A DNA stretch of 64,000 nucleotides from Achromobacter animicus (GTDB lineage: Bacteria; Pseudomonadota; Gammaproteobacteria; Burkholderiales; Burkholderiaceae_B): NCBI RefSeq assembly GCF_902859585.1, contig NZ_CADIJM010000001.1, forward strand, positions 372,001 through 436,000, given 5' to 3'. Below the pieces are notes generated by a model that searched no databases, had not been told where the DNA came from, and was given only the letters and a program-made list of their open reading frames with translations. The stretch's first letter is position 1, and each line of letters opens with the position of its first letter. Positions 54,305 to 63,618 of this stretch are shown here, in pieces. Both the position numbers and the translations under genes were made by a program.

Positions 54305-54329
54305 GCGGCCCCGCACAGGGCGGAGCCGC
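54305..54329 (-). other. Intra-operon stem-loop after the Aap binding-protein gene
   Basis: GCGGCCCCGC (54305-54314) and GCGGAGCCGC (54320-54329) pair at 9 of 10 positions with a 5-base loop, 12 bp after the aapJ stop, before the aminotransferase gene. Same placement as the stem at 17163-17196. Confidence 0.5.
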
Positions 54330-54340
54330 GGGAGCGATGC

Positions 54341-55357
54341 TTAGCGCACCGGCCAGCCGTACATCAGGCCGCCTTGCGTCCACAGCTTGTTCAGGCCGCG
54401 GTCCAGCTTCAGCGGGCTGTCCTTGCCCATGGCGCGGTCATAGCTTTCGCCGTAATTGCCGACTTGCTTGATGATGTTGTAGGCCCACTTGTCGTCCAGG
54501 CCCAGGTTCTTGCCCATGCCCGGCGTCACGCCCAGGATGCGCTGGACGTTCGGGTTGGTGCTCTTCAACATTTCATCGACGTTCTTGGACGTGATGCCGT
54601 ATTCCTCGGCTTCCAGCATCGCGTTCAGCGACCAGCGCACGACGTTGAACCACTGCTCGTCGCCTTGGCGGACCATGGGGCCGAGCGGTTCCTTGGACAG
54701 GTTCTCGGTCAGGATTTCCCAGTCGTCGGGCTTGGCCAGGCGCGTGCGCATGTTGGCGGCGGTATTGGACTTGTCGTTGGTGTAGGCGTCGCAGCGGCCC
54801 GATTCCAGCAGACGGAAGTTTTCGTCGTAGTTCTCGACCAGCACGGGCTTGAACGTCAGACCGCGGCTGCGGAAGTAGTCGGCCAGGTTCAGTTCGGTGG
54901 TGGTGCCGGGCTGCACGCAGATGGTGGCGCCGTCCAGTTCCTTCACGCTCTTGACGTTCATCGCCTTCTTCACGATCAGGCCCTGGGCGTCATAGAAGTT
55001 CACGCCCACGCCGATCAGGCCCAGCGTGGTGTCGCGGGTCAGGGTCTGCGTGGTGTTGCGCGACAGCATGTCGATCTCGCCGGATTGCAGCGCCGTGAAC
55101 TTCGCCTGCGCGGTCAGCACGTTGCCCTTGACCTTGGAGGCATCGCCAAACATTGCGGCCGCGACGGCGCGGCACATGTCCACGTCCAGGCCGGTCCATT
55201 CGCCCTTGCTGTCGAGCACCGAGAAACCGGGAATGCCGGCAAAGCCGCACTGCAGGAAGCCCTTTTTCTTGACGGCGTCAAACGTCACGCCGGCCTGTGC
55301 GCCAGACGCGACGCACAGCAGGGTTGCCGCAACGGCGGAGCTCAGAAACTTGCGCAT
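54341..55357 (-). CDS. aapJ: General L-amino-acid ABC transporter substrate-binding protein
   Basis: 338 aa from ATG 55357 with AGGAGA upstream. The Sec signal ends GAQA (about 23). Mature start GVTFDAVKKKGFLQCGFAGIPGFSVLD, then GLDVDMCRAVAAAMFGD and MLSRNTTQTLTRDTTLG, diagnostic of AapJ/BztA. Binds many L-amino acids in the periplasm. Confidence 0.93.
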   Translation of the reverse strand: MRKFLSSAVAATLLCVASGAQAGVTFDAVKKKGFLQCGFAGIPGFSVLDSKGEWTGLDVDMCRAVAAAMFGDASKVKGNVLTAQAKFTALQSGEIDMLSRNTTQTLTRDTTLGLIGVGVNFYDAQGLIVKKAMNVKSVKELDGATICVQPGTTTELNLADYFRSRGLTFKPVLVENYDENFRLLESGRCDAYTNDKSNTAANMRTRLAKPDDWEILTENLSKEPLGPMVRQGDEQWFNVVRWSLNAMLEAEEYGITSKNVDEMLKSTNPNVQRILGVTPGMGKNLGLDDKWAYNIIKQVGNYGESYDRAMGKDSPLKLDRGLNKLWTQGGLMYGWPVR

Positions 55358-55640
55358 GGAGATTTCTCCTGGGGATCGAAAGTGATTGAAAAGCGGAGGG
55401 GTCGAAAACGGCCAAGCGTGCGGGGTCCGCCCCGGCAAGCCGGGGAGGGTGCGTCGCGCATTCGGACGGGGTACGGGAATTGGGGGAAAAGCGCCGGCTC
55501 GTGGCCGGTCAGGCGGTGCGCCGGTGAATGCGCGTGGCGTAGGGGTGGTACGTACTGCGGAGGGTAAGAATGGGGCTCATCGGCGGCACTGGTACGGCAG
55601 GTCTTACGGATCGCGGAAGACGCAGGCAGTACTGAAGCCG

Positions 55641-55687
55641 CGTCGTATTACGTTATGCAATAAGACGTATGATGGCAGCCGTCATAC
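55641..55687. promoter_or_regulatory. Two overlapping inverted repeats upstream of the Aap operon
   Basis: 55641-55667 is a 13-1-13 inverted repeat with 10 of 13 matches (begins CGTCGTATTACG, ends AATAAGACG). 55667-55687 has arms GTATGATG/CGTCATAC with one mismatch. They lie in the 389-bp gap between aapJ (starts 55357) and the gntR gene end (55747), about 300 bp upstream of aapJ; nothing else is recognised in that gap. Confidence 0.4.
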
Positions 55688-55746
55688 AAGTAAACAAGTA
55701 AGGGGATTCCCGTAATTGGCATTACGGGAGGGCACGCGAGCGTGGC

Positions 55747-56472
55747 TTAAATCGCTGGGGGATGGGACAGCAGCTTGCGGTACCGCGCGATGCTGTCGCC
55801 CAGGTGGCGGGCCATGGCGGCGCGCGCGGCGCCGGGGTCGCGGCGCATGATGGCCGTGAGGATGGCTTCGTGCTCGCGCACGTTGCGCGTCTCGTACATT
55901 TCAAGCTCTTCGGGCGTCTTGCCGCCGTGCTTGATGTTCAGATCGAGCATGACGTCGCGCACCGCCGCCTTCAGCAGGGCCGGAAAATGCGGGTTGTTCG
56001 ACGCTCGGGCGATCGACAGGTGGAATTCATAATCGGCCTTGACGGCGGCTTCCATGTCGCGCGTAGCGCGGTTGAAGGCGTCGAAGGCTTCGACGATGCC
56101 GCTCAGATCCGCCGCGCTGCGGCGCTCTGCCGCCAGTCCACAGGCTTCCACCTCCAGGCCCGCGCGCAATTCCATGATGTGCAGCGCCCAACGTGGATCC
56201 GTGGCGGGTTCGACGACAAAATCGATGGGCTTTTCGCGGTCTTCGGTCACGAAAACACCGATGCCGGGCTTGCTGACCAGGCGGCCGCTCAGGCGCATGG
56301 AAGCCACGGCTTCGCGGATGACGGTGCGGCTGACCTCGAATTCGTCGCACAGCGCGTGCTCGGAGGGCAGCTTGTCGCCGGCGCGGTACTGGCGCCCATC
56401 AAGGCGCTTGGTCAGTTCCTCGATAACGAAATCGGTCAGGCGCGAGCGGGGTGGCCGGGCGGGAGTTTGCAT
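55747..56472 (-). CDS. GntR family (FCD subfamily) transcriptional regulator
   Basis: 241 aa from ATG 56472. Winged helix at about 10-75 (YRAGDKLPSEHALCDEFEVSRTVIREAVASM by residues K24-E28, S38-R42), then an FCD domain at 95-225 with metal-ligand-type residues (DYEFHLSIA, REHEAIL). It leads the aldarate locus and is the natural candidate regulator of the TTGTCGTAC-type boxes at 57731-57888 and 61821-61947. Confidence 0.9.
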   Translation of the reverse strand: MQTPARPPRSRLTDFVIEELTKRLDGRQYRAGDKLPSEHALCDEFEVSRTVIREAVASMRLSGRLVSKPGIGVFVTEDREKPIDFVVEPATDPRWALHIMELRAGLEVEACGLAAERRSAADLSGIVEAFDAFNRATRDMEAAVKADYEFHLSIARASNNPHFPALLKAAVRDVMLDLNIKHGGKTPEELEMYETRNVREHEAILTAIMRRDPGAARAAMARHLGDSIARYRKLLSHPPAI

Positions 56473-56676
56473 TGTCTCTCTTATAGGGAAAATCGCTGCG
56501 GGCGAGGCTGGCGGCCTGGCGCGCAGCCGCAAGTGTACGCGTTCCTCAGATGCCCCACGGGTGTCCGGCCCGATGGGTTCGGCCGCGCCGATAGCACGCG
56601 ACCGCAAGGATGCACTGGGGCCATATGACAACATACGGGGCGAAATCCGCCAACTTTTCTTTGCATCAAGAAGCAA

Positions 56677-56699
56677 AACGCCCTCCAGGGGAGGGCGTT
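56677..56699 (-). terminator. Terminator of the first kdgD copy
   Basis: AACGCCCTCC (56677-56686) pairs perfectly with GGAGGGCGTT (56690-56699) around AGG; the minus strand continues TTTTGCTT. The rest of the 263-bp gap (56473-56735) holds the gntR promoter side and nothing else recognised. Confidence 0.7.
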
Positions 56700-56735
56700 C
56701 TGGCGGCTAGTCACGCACGGTCAAGTGCGGACGGT

Positions 56736-57650
56736 TTATTCGGCGCCGGACTTCTTGATCAGCGCGTGCAGCATTTCCATTTCTTCGCCGGTCAGGTCGG
56801 TCAGCGGTGCGCGCACCGGGCCGGCGTCGTGGCCGACCAGCTTGGCGCCGGCCTTGACGATGCTGACGGCGTAGCCGGCCTTGCGGTTGCGGATTTCCAG
56901 ATACGGCAGGAAGAAATCGTCCAGCAGGCGGTTGGTGGTGTCGCTGTCGCCGGCGGCGATGGCGTTGTAGAACTCCATGGCCATCTTGGGCACGAAGTTG
57001 AAGACGGCCGACGAGTAGACCGGCACGCCCAGCGCGCGGTAGGCGGCGGCATAGACTTCAGCGGTGGGCAGGCCGCCCAGGTACGAGAAGCGGTCGCCCA
57101 GCTTGCGGCGGATGCGGACCATCGATTCGATGTCGCCGATGCCGTCCTTGAAACCGACCAGGTTGGGGCAGCGATCAGCCAGGCGGGCCAGGCTGTCGGC
57201 CGACAGACGCGACTGGGCGCGGTTGTAGACGATGACGCCGATGTTGACGGACTTGCAGACCTGCTCGACGTGGGCGGCGATGCCGTCCTGCGAGGCTTCG
57301 GTCAGGTAGTGGGGCAACAGCAGAACGCCCTTGGCGCCTTGGCGCTCGGCTTCTTGTGCGTAGGCGATGGCGGTGCGGGTGGGGCCGCCGGCGCCGGCCA
57401 GGATCGGCACTTTGCCTTTGCAGGTCTGCACGGCGGTGCGAATGACGTCGGAATACTCATCCGGGGCCAGCGAGAAGAACTCACCGGTGCCGCCAGCGGC
57501 GAACAGGGCGGTGGCGCCGTAGGGAGCCAGCCATTCCAGACGAGCTGCGTAGCTCTTGGCGTTGAAATCGCCGTTCTGGTCGAAGTCGGTCACGGGGAAG
57601 GAGAGCAATCCTTCCGAGACGATGGCTTTGAGTTCCTGGGGAGTCGTCAT
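56736..57650 (-). CDS. kdgD: 5-dehydro-4-deoxyglucarate dehydratase, copy 1
   Basis: 304 aa, DHDPS/NAL-type TIM barrel. GGTGEF at 53-58 binds the substrate carboxylate, Y142 (VIVYNRAQ) and Schiff-base K168 (VGFKDG) are the catalytic pair. It dehydrates and decarboxylates 5-dehydro-4-deoxyglucarate to 2,5-dioxopentanoate. A second copy at 60830-61744 differs by one residue (His295 here, Ala there). Upstream boxes at 57731-57793. Confidence 0.93.
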   Translation of the reverse strand: MTTPQELKAIVSEGLLSFPVTDFDQNGDFNAKSYAARLEWLAPYGATALFAAGGTGEFFSLAPDEYSDVIRTAVQTCKGKVPILAGAGGPTRTAIAYAQEAERQGAKGVLLLPHYLTEASQDGIAAHVEQVCKSVNIGVIVYNRAQSRLSADSLARLADRCPNLVGFKDGIGDIESMVRIRRKLGDRFSYLGGLPTAEVYAAAYRALGVPVYSSAVFNFVPKMAMEFYNAIAAGDSDTTNRLLDDFFLPYLEIRNRKAGYAVSIVKAGAKLVGHDAGPVRAPLTDLTGEEMEMLHALIKKSGAE

Positions 57651-57730
57651 GGCTGTCTTCCAAATATGAGGAATGGGTATTGAAAAGGCGGTATGCCGTG
57701 GCCGCGGCGTTGTTCGATCCGCGATGTCAG

Positions 57731-57744
57731 TCATCGTACAACAT
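57731..57744 (-). promoter_or_regulatory. GntR-type box upstream of kdgD copy 1
   Basis: TCATCGTACAACAT, identical to the box upstream of copy 2 (61821-61834) at nearly the same distance from the start (80 versus 76 bp). Confidence 0.6.
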
Positions 57745-57778
57745 ATAAGTCGGGCATACAACGGCTTCGCAGGAGAAA

Positions 57779-57793
57779 TGTTGTCGTACAACA
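57779..57793. promoter_or_regulatory. GntR/FCD operator palindrome
   Basis: TGTTGT-CGT-ACAACA, perfect 6-3-6 palindrome containing TTGTCGTACAA, which fits the FadR-subfamily consensus TnGTnnnACnA. It lies between divergent kdgD and the Bug gene. Confidence 0.65.
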
Positions 57794-57869
57794 AGCCGAG
57801 TGTATCTTTTGAATCTAGGAATTTCCCTATATTGAACGGAGAAGTCGGCCGCGCTATCCTCAGCGCTAA

Positions 57870-57888
57870 TTGTCGTACGACAACGTAC
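57870..57888. promoter_or_regulatory. GntR/FCD operator upstream of the Bug gene
   Basis: TTGTCGTACGACAA (57870-57883) is a perfect 14-bp palindrome. It overlaps GTACGACAACGTAC (57875-57888), which recurs with one change before garD (61934-61947). Confidence 0.65.
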
Positions 57889-57925
57889 AAGAACGGCGAC
57901 AATTCCCAATCTCTAGGAGACAAGT

Positions 57926-58912
57926 TTGAAGGCATTCCCCCTGTTGAGCCGCCTGTCGGCCGTCCTGGCCGTCGCCACCGCTTTTGCCGCACCTGTCCAC
58001 GCCGCTGATGACTGGCCGTCTGCGAAGGCCATCACGCTGGTGGTTCCGTTTGCGGCGGGCGGCACGTCCGACATTCTGGGGCGCTTGATCGCCCAGGAAC
58101 TGGGCACGACGCTCAAGCAGACCGTCGTCGTTGAAAACAAGGGTGGCGCCGGTGGCGTACTGGGCGCGGACGCCGTGGCGCGCGCCAAGCCGGACGGCTA
58201 CACGCTGCTGCTGGGCACGATCGCCACGCACGCGATCAACCCGTCGCTGCTGCCCAGCATCAACTACAACGCGGCCAAGGATTTCTCGCCCGTGATCCTG
58301 CTGGGCAGCATTTCCAATGTGCTGCTGGTGGGCGCGAACCAGCCCTATAAGAGCGTGCAGGATGTCGTTGCCGCCGCCAAGGCCAATCCCGACACGATCG
58401 CCTTCGGCTCGGCCGGGCAGGGCACGTCGCAGCATTTGTCGGGCGAAGTGTTCAAGCAGCTGACGGGCGCGCACCTGACGCACGTGCCGTACCGCGGCAG
58501 CGCGCCGGCCATTTCGGACCTGATCGGCGGGCAGATCCCCAGCTCGTTCGAAACCGCCCTGGTCGCGTTGCCGTATGTGCAAAGCGGCAAGGTCCGCGCG
58601 CTGGCGGTCACGTCCGCCAAGCGCACCGCCGTGCTGCCGGACGTGCCCACCATGCAGGAAGCCGGCGTGCCGGGCTTTGACGTCAGCAGCTGGCAGGCCA
58701 TCTACGCCCCGGCAAACACGCCGCCGGCCGTGGTCGAAAAGCTGAACAAGACGATCGCCGAGATCGTGGCCAAGCCGGAAGTCACCGCCAAGATGCAGGG
58801 CCTGGGTCTGGCCTACACGCCGAATACGCCGGCGGAATTCACGGCATTCCAGGCGGCCGAGCAGGCCAAGTGGGCCAAGATCATTGCCGATGGAAAGTTG
58901 AAGGCGCAGTGA
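57926..58912 (+). CDS. Bug/TctC family substrate-binding protein of the aldarate locus
   Basis: 328 aa from TTG 57926, supported by TAGGAG seven bases upstream. Sec signal ends VHAAD (about 26), then the Bug marks [24 protein letters not shown] and [18 protein letters not shown]. Flanking kdgD and garD genes suggest it binds glucarate, galactarate or a related sugar acid. No TctAB membrane genes accompany it. Followed by a strong terminator. Confidence 0.9.
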   Translation: MKAFPLLSRLSAVLAVATAFAAPVHAADDWPSAKAITLVVPFAAGGTSDILGRLIAQELGTTLKQTVVVENKGGAGGVLGADAVARAKPDGYTLLLGTIATHAINPSLLPSINYNAAKDFSPVILLGSISNVLLVGANQPYKSVQDVVAAAKANPDTIAFGSAGQGTSQHLSGEVFKQLTGAHLTHVPYRGSAPAISDLIGGQIPSSFETALVALPYVQSGKVRALAVTSAKRTAVLPDVPTMQEAGVPGFDVSSWQAIYAPANTPPAVVEKLNKTIAEIVAKPEVTAKMQGLGLAYTPNTPAEFTAFQAAEQAKWAKIIADGKLKAQ

Positions 58913-58933
58913 TTGCGTTGTCAGGTATGAAAG

Positions 58934-58971
58934 CCTGGCGCGGGGAGTCGATCCTCGCGCCAGGTTTTTTT
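58934..58971 (+). terminator. Intrinsic terminator of the Bug gene
   Basis: CCTGGCGCGGGGA (58934-58946) pairs with TCCTCGCGCCAGG (58952-58964, one mismatch), followed by seven T. Confidence 0.88.
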
Positions 58972-59025
58972 ATTGGGTTGGAGTTTTGACGGGGTGAATC
59001 GGGGTTTGCAATGGGCGTCTCAGTA

Positions 59026-59038
59026 GGTGTCTGACACC
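59026..59038. repeat. Dispersed palindrome GGTGTCTGACACC
   Basis: Perfect copy between the convergent Bug and aldehyde dehydrogenase genes, 54 bp after the Bug terminator. Confidence 0.75.
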
Positions 59039-59053
59039 GGCGCGAAATGACGT

Positions 59054-59087
59054 AGGCCCCGGGCCGCGTGAGGCGGCGCCGGGGCCT
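59054..59087 (-). terminator. Stem-loop after the aldehyde dehydrogenase gene
   Basis: AGGCCCCGG (59054-59062) and CCGGGGCCT (59079-59087) form a perfect 9-bp stem; no U-tract is visible, so termination strength is uncertain. Confidence 0.5.
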
Positions 59088-59130
59088 GTGATCGGTTCAG
59101 TGTGACGCCCGAAATCCAGGCGTCAACCCA

Positions 59131-60714
59131 TTACGCCTTGACCAGCGTGCCGTCCACCATGCGCGTCAGACCCAGCGGGTTACCGCGCTGGACGCCTTCC
59201 GGCAGCAGGCCGTCGGGCAGGTCCTGGTAGCAGACCGGACGCAGGAAGCGACGGATCGCCGTGGCGCCCACCGACGTCGAGGCCGGGTTCGACGTGGCCG
59301 GGAAGGGGCCGCCGTGGACCATGGCGTGGCTGACTTCCACGCCGGTCGGGTAGCCATTGGCCAGGATGCGGCCAGCCTTGCGTTCCAGCACGGGCAGCAG
59401 GGCGCGGGCGTCGTCCAGGTCGGCGTCGTCCACGAACAGCGTCGCGGTCAGTTGGCCTTCCAGGTGCTCGGCCACGGCGCGGACCTGCGCGGCGTCCTTG
59501 CACGCGACAACCAGCGAAGCGGGGCCGAACACTTCGGCTTCCAGCTCGTGCGAGGCCAGGAACTGGTCGGCGCTGGCGCCGAACACCACGGCGCCGGCGG
59601 CGTTGCATGCCGGGTTCGAGGGTTCGCCGCGGCCGACCGTCGACACGCTGGCGTGGCGCGCGAGGGCGTCCGCGCCTTGCTCGTAGGCCGAGAAAATGCC
59701 CGGCGTCAGCATGGTGGCGGCGCCCTTGGCCTTGACGGCCTCGGCGGCAGCCTGGCGGAAGCGGTCCAGCGCCGGACCTTCGATGCCGATCACCAGGCCA
59801 GGGTTCGTGCAGAACTGGCCCACGCCCATCGACAGCGAATCCACGAAGCCCTTGGCGATGGTCTCGGCGCGCGCTTCCAGCGCGGCGGGCAGCAGGAAGA
59901 CGGGGTTGATGCTGGACATTTCCGCGTAGACGGGAATCGGCACGGGGCGGGCGTTGGCGGCGGCGACCAGCGCCAGGCCGCCGCGGCGCGAGCCGGTGAA
60001 GCCGATGGCCGTGATGGCCGGGTGCGTTGCCAGTGCGGTGCCGATTTCATTGCCGGCGCCAAACAGCAGCGAGAACGTGCCTTCCGGCAGACCGTGCTTG
60101 GCGACGGCTTGCTGGATGGCGCGGCCGACCAGCTCGGACGTGCCGGGGTGGGCATTGTGCGCCTTGACGATCACCGGGCAACCGGCGGCCAATGCCGACG
60201 CGGTGTCGCCGCCCGCAACCGAGAAGGCGAGCGGGAAGTTGCTGGCGCCGAACACCACCACGGGGCCCAGGGGAACGTTGGCCAGGCGCAGGTCGGCGCG
60301 CGGCAACGGCTGGCGCTCGGGTTGGGCCGGGTCGATGGTGGCGTCCAGGAAATAGCCGTCGCGCACCACGCGGGCGAACAGACGCAGCTGGCCGACCGTG
60401 CGGCCACGCTCGCCTTGCAGGCGGGCGACGGGCAGGCCGGTTTCCTGGTGCGCGCGCTCGATCAGCGCGTCGCCGATGGCCACGATGTTCTCAGCGATGC
60501 TTTCCAGGAATTGGGCGCGCGTTTCCAGCGGCAGGGCGCGGTACGGGTCAAAGGCGACGCGGGCCAGTTCGGCGGCGCGCGACACGTCGTCGGCGGAGCC
60601 GGCGGGGTAGGCGGGTTCCAGGCGTTCGCCGGTGGCGGGATTGATGGCGTGCTGGGCAGCGCCCGCGCCCAGGACGGCGGTCGAGCCGATCAACATCTGG
60701 CCGGTCAGGTTCAT
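59131..60714 (-). CDS. 2,5-dioxovalerate (alpha-ketoglutarate semialdehyde) dehydrogenase
   Basis: 527 aa from ATG 60714, with GGAG six bases upstream. Aldehyde dehydrogenase family with [18 protein letters not shown] near 155-172, FTGSRRGG near 240, the general-base Glu in [11 protein letters not shown], and the catalytic cysteine in [11 protein letters not shown] at about 300. This sub-family oxidises 2,5-dioxopentanoate to 2-oxoglutarate, the step after KdgD, so it closes the aldarate pathway into the TCA cycle. Co-directional with kdgD copy 2, but a terminator lies between. Confidence 0.92.
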   Translation of the reverse strand: MNLTGQMLIGSTAVLGAGAAQHAINPATGERLEPAYPAGSADDVSRAAELARVAFDPYRALPLETRAQFLESIAENIVAIGDALIERAHQETGLPVARLQGERGRTVGQLRLFARVVRDGYFLDATIDPAQPERQPLPRADLRLANVPLGPVVVFGASNFPLAFSVAGGDTASALAAGCPVIVKAHNAHPGTSELVGRAIQQAVAKHGLPEGTFSLLFGAGNEIGTALATHPAITAIGFTGSRRGGLALVAAANARPVPIPVYAEMSSINPVFLLPAALEARAETIAKGFVDSLSMGVGQFCTNPGLVIGIEGPALDRFRQAAAEAVKAKGAATMLTPGIFSAYEQGADALARHASVSTVGRGEPSNPACNAAGAVVFGASADQFLASHELEAEVFGPASLVVACKDAAQVRAVAEHLEGQLTATLFVDDADLDDARALLPVLERKAGRILANGYPTGVEVSHAMVHGGPFPATSNPASTSVGATAIRRFLRPVCYQDLPDGLLPEGVQRGNPLGLTRMVDGTLVKA

Positions 60715-60778
60715 GGTCATCTCCAAAAATAGGCGCCGATCCGAAGGATGGGCGTTGTCGCCCCCGACGGGTCCGGGG

Positions 60779-60804
60779 AAAAAAATGCCCCCGGACCGGG
60801 GGCA
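60779..60804 (-). terminator. Intrinsic terminator after kdgD copy 2
   Basis: TGCCCCCGG-A-CCGGGGGCA (60786-60804) is a perfect palindromic stem; on the minus strand it is followed by seven U (A run 60779-60785). It separates kdgD copy 2 from the aldehyde dehydrogenase gene. Confidence 0.85.
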
Positions 60805-60829
60805 GATAGCAGGTGTCAGTGCGGACCGA

Positions 60830-61744
60830 TTACTCGGCGCCGGACTTCTTGATCAGGGCGGCAAGCATTTCCATTTCTTCGCCGGTCAGGTCGGTCAGCG
60901 GTGCGCGCACCGGGCCCGCGTCGTGGCCGACCAGCTTGGCGCCGGCCTTGACGATGCTGACGGCGTAGCCAGCCTTGCGGTTGCGGATTTCCAGATACGG
61001 CAGGAAGAAATCGTCCAGCAGGCGGTTGGTGGTGTCGCTGTCGCCGGCGGCGATGGCGTTGTAGAACTCCATGGCCATCTTGGGCACGAAGTTGAAGACG
61101 GCCGACGAGTAGACCGGCACGCCCAGCGCGCGGTAGGCGGCGGCATAGACTTCAGCGGTGGGCAGGCCGCCCAGGTACGAGAAGCGGTCGCCCAGCTTGC
61201 GGCGGATGCGGACCATCGATTCGATGTCGCCGATGCCGTCCTTGAAACCGACCAGGTTGGGGCAGCGATCAGCCAGGCGGGCCAGGCTGTCGGCCGACAG
61301 ACGCGACTGGGCGCGGTTGTAGACGATGACGCCGATGTTGACGGACTTGCAGACCTGCTCGACGTGGGCGGCGATGCCGTCCTGCGAAGCTTCGGTCAGG
61401 TAGTGGGGCAACAGCAGGACGCCCTTAGCGCCTTGGCGTTCGGCTTCTTGTGCGTAAGCGATGGCGGTGCGGGTGGGGCCGCCGGCGCCAGCCAGGATCG
61501 GCACCTTGCCCTTGCAGGTCTGCACGGCGGTACGGATGACGTCGGAGTATTCGTCGGGAGCCAGCGAGAAGAACTCACCGGTGCCGCCGGCGGCGAACAG
61601 GGCGGTGGCGCCGTAGGGGGCCAGCCATTCCAGACGAGCCGCATAGCTCTTGGCGTTGAAATCGCCGTTCTGGTCGAAGTCGGTCACGGGGAAGGAAAGC
61701 AAGCCTTCCGAAACAATGGCCTTGAGTTCTTGCGGAGTCGTCAT
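60830..61744 (-). CDS. kdgD: 5-dehydro-4-deoxyglucarate dehydratase, copy 2
   Basis: 304 aa, identical in protein sequence to copy 1 except Ala295 for His295; the same catalytic Y142 and K168. At DNA level the middle 416 bp are identical while both ends carry silent differences, pointing to gene conversion. It is divergent from the galactarate dehydratase gene, with shared GntR-type boxes between. Confidence 0.93.
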   Translation of the reverse strand: MTTPQELKAIVSEGLLSFPVTDFDQNGDFNAKSYAARLEWLAPYGATALFAAGGTGEFFSLAPDEYSDVIRTAVQTCKGKVPILAGAGGPTRTAIAYAQEAERQGAKGVLLLPHYLTEASQDGIAAHVEQVCKSVNIGVIVYNRAQSRLSADSLARLADRCPNLVGFKDGIGDIESMVRIRRKLGDRFSYLGGLPTAEVYAAAYRALGVPVYSSAVFNFVPKMAMEFYNAIAAGDSDTTNRLLDDFFLPYLEIRNRKAGYAVSIVKAGAKLVGHDAGPVRAPLTDLTGEEMEMLAALIKKSGAE

Positions 61745-61820
61745 GTTGCGCTCATCCCTAAATGGCCGTCGCAGGCGAAAGGTAGGTGCTTGCGAACGGG
61801 ATGCGGTGGTAAAAGGTGAG

Positions 61821-61834
61821 TCATCGTACAACAT
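61821..61834 (-). promoter_or_regulatory. GntR-type box upstream of kdgD copy 2
   Basis: TCATCGTACAACAT, same as at 57731-57744. Confidence 0.6.
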
Positions 61835-61931
61835 CAATTTGCCGGATTCAAGGCGTGTCCCCATGTGGCGCAGCATTTACAAGGGGAAACCCGAAATTCC
61901 TTTCTAGAGCCTTTCAGCGATATTCTCTTGG

Positions 61932-61947
61932 TTGTACGATAACGTAC
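61932..61947 (+). promoter_or_regulatory. GntR-type box upstream of garD
   Basis: TTGTACGATAACGTAC includes GTACGATAACGTAC, one base different from the element before the Bug gene. It lies 41 bp upstream of the garD start. Confidence 0.6.
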
Positions 61948-61988
61948 GGTGCCCGCAGCGGGGCATCCATCAGGCTAAAGGATTCATC

Positions 61989-63557
61989 ATGCAGGTTGCA
62001 GTCGAGCAGGCGCCCGTTCTCATCAAGATTCATCCCGACGACAACGTCGCCATCGTGGCCAACGATGGCGGATTGCCGTCGGGAACCGTTCTGCCCGATG
62101 GGCTTCAGTTGGTCGACGCCGTGCCGCAAGGGCATAAGGTTGCCCTGACCGATCTGGCCGAGGGCGACGAGGTCCGGCGCTACAACGTGGTGGTCGGCTA
62201 CGCCGCCAAGGCGCTGCCGCGTGGCAGTTGGATCAACGAGCGCGTCACCACGATGCCGACGGCCCGCACGCTGGAAGACCTGCCGGTCTCCACGCGGATT
62301 GCGCCGCTGCCGCCGCTCGAGGGCTACACCTTCCAGGGCTATCGCAACGCGGACGGCACCGTCGGCACGCGCAACATTCTTGCCATCAGCACCACGGTGC
62401 AGTGCGTGCAGGGCGTGGTCGAGCACGCGGTCGCGCGCATCCGCCGCGAACTGCTGCCGCTGTATCCCAACGTTGACGACGTGGTGGGCATCGAGCACAC
62501 CTACGGCTGCGGCGTAGCCATCGACGCGCCCGGCGCGGCGATTCCCATCCGAACGCTGCACAACATCGCCCGCAACCCGAACTTCGGCGGCACGTCCATG
62601 GTCGTCAGCCTGGGCTGTGAAAAGTTGCAGCCGGACCGCCTCCTGGCGCCCACCGCCATTCCGATCCGCGCCGGCGAGGGCATGGGCGGCGACGGCGTGG
62701 ACACCATCGTCCTGCAGGACGAAGAGAACATCGGCTTCGATTCGATGATCCAGCTCATCATGCGCACTGCCGAGCGCCACCTGCAGAAGCTCAACGCCCG
62801 CCAGCGCGAAACCTGCCCGGTGTCGGACCTGACCGTCGGCGTGCAGTGCGGCGGCAGCGATGCGTTTTCCGGCGTGACGGCCAACCCGGCCGTGGGTTTT
62901 GCCACCGACCTGCTGGTGCGCGCGGGCGGCACGGTGATGTTCTCCGAGAACACCGAGGTGCGCGACGGCATCGACCAGTTGACTGCCCGCGCCGAAACGC
63001 CCGAAGTCGCGGACGCGCTGATCCGTGAAATGGCCTGGTACGACGCGTACCTGCAGCGCGGCATGGCCGACCGCAGCGCCAACACCAGTCCCGGCAACAA
63101 GAAGGGCGGCCTGTCCAACATTGTCGAAAAGGCCATGGGGTCGATCGTCAAGTCGGGTTCCTCGCCGATTCATGGCGTGCTGTCGCCCGGCGACCGCCTG
63201 ACACGCAAGGGCCTGATCTTTGCGGCCACGCCCGCCAGCGACTTCATCTGCGGCACGCTGCAACTGGCTGCCGGCATGAACCTGCACATCTTCACCACCG
63301 GCCGCGGCACGCCCTACGGGCTGGCGCAGGTGCCGGTCATCAAGGTCGCCACGCGCTCGGCGCTGGCCCGCCGCTGGCACGACCTGATGGACGTGGATGC
63401 CGGCGTCATCGCCACCGGCCAGGCCTCGATCGAGGAAGTGGGCTGGCAGCTCTTTCAGATGATGCTGGACGTGGCCAGCGGCAAGAAGCAGACCTGTGCG
63501 GAAAAACTCAAGCTGCACAACGCCTTGGCGCTGTTCAACCCGGGCCCCGTGACCTGA
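61989..63557 (+). CDS. garD: Galactarate dehydratase (UxaA/GarD family)
   Basis: 522 aa from ATG 61989 with AAAGGA upstream. N-terminal SAF domain at about 10-75 ([20 protein letters not shown]), linker with [13 protein letters not shown], then the UxaA-type catalytic region with EHTYGCG at about 176-182, [12 protein letters not shown] near 288, and [13 protein letters not shown]. Dehydrates galactarate (or altronate-like acids) to 5-dehydro-4-deoxyglucarate, feeding KdgD. GarD assignment rests on the kdgD context; altronate dehydratase is the alternative. Confidence 0.88.
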   Translation: MQVAVEQAPVLIKIHPDDNVAIVANDGGLPSGTVLPDGLQLVDAVPQGHKVALTDLAEGDEVRRYNVVVGYAAKALPRGSWINERVTTMPTARTLEDLPVSTRIAPLPPLEGYTFQGYRNADGTVGTRNILAISTTVQCVQGVVEHAVARIRRELLPLYPNVDDVVGIEHTYGCGVAIDAPGAAIPIRTLHNIARNPNFGGTSMVVSLGCEKLQPDRLLAPTAIPIRAGEGMGGDGVDTIVLQDEENIGFDSMIQLIMRTAERHLQKLNARQRETCPVSDLTVGVQCGGSDAFSGVTANPAVGFATDLLVRAGGTVMFSENTEVRDGIDQLTARAETPEVADALIREMAWYDAYLQRGMADRSANTSPGNKKGGLSNIVEKAMGSIVKSGSSPIHGVLSPGDRLTRKGLIFAATPASDFICGTLQLAAGMNLHIFTTGRGTPYGLAQVPVIKVATRSALARRWHDLMDVDAGVIATGQASIEEVGWQLFQMMLDVASGKKQTCAEKLKLHNALALFNPGPVT

Positions 63558-63618
63558 TCGGGGACCCAATCCGTCCGTAGCGCCATCGCAGAATAAAACC
63601 ACCGAGAGGAGACAGCCG

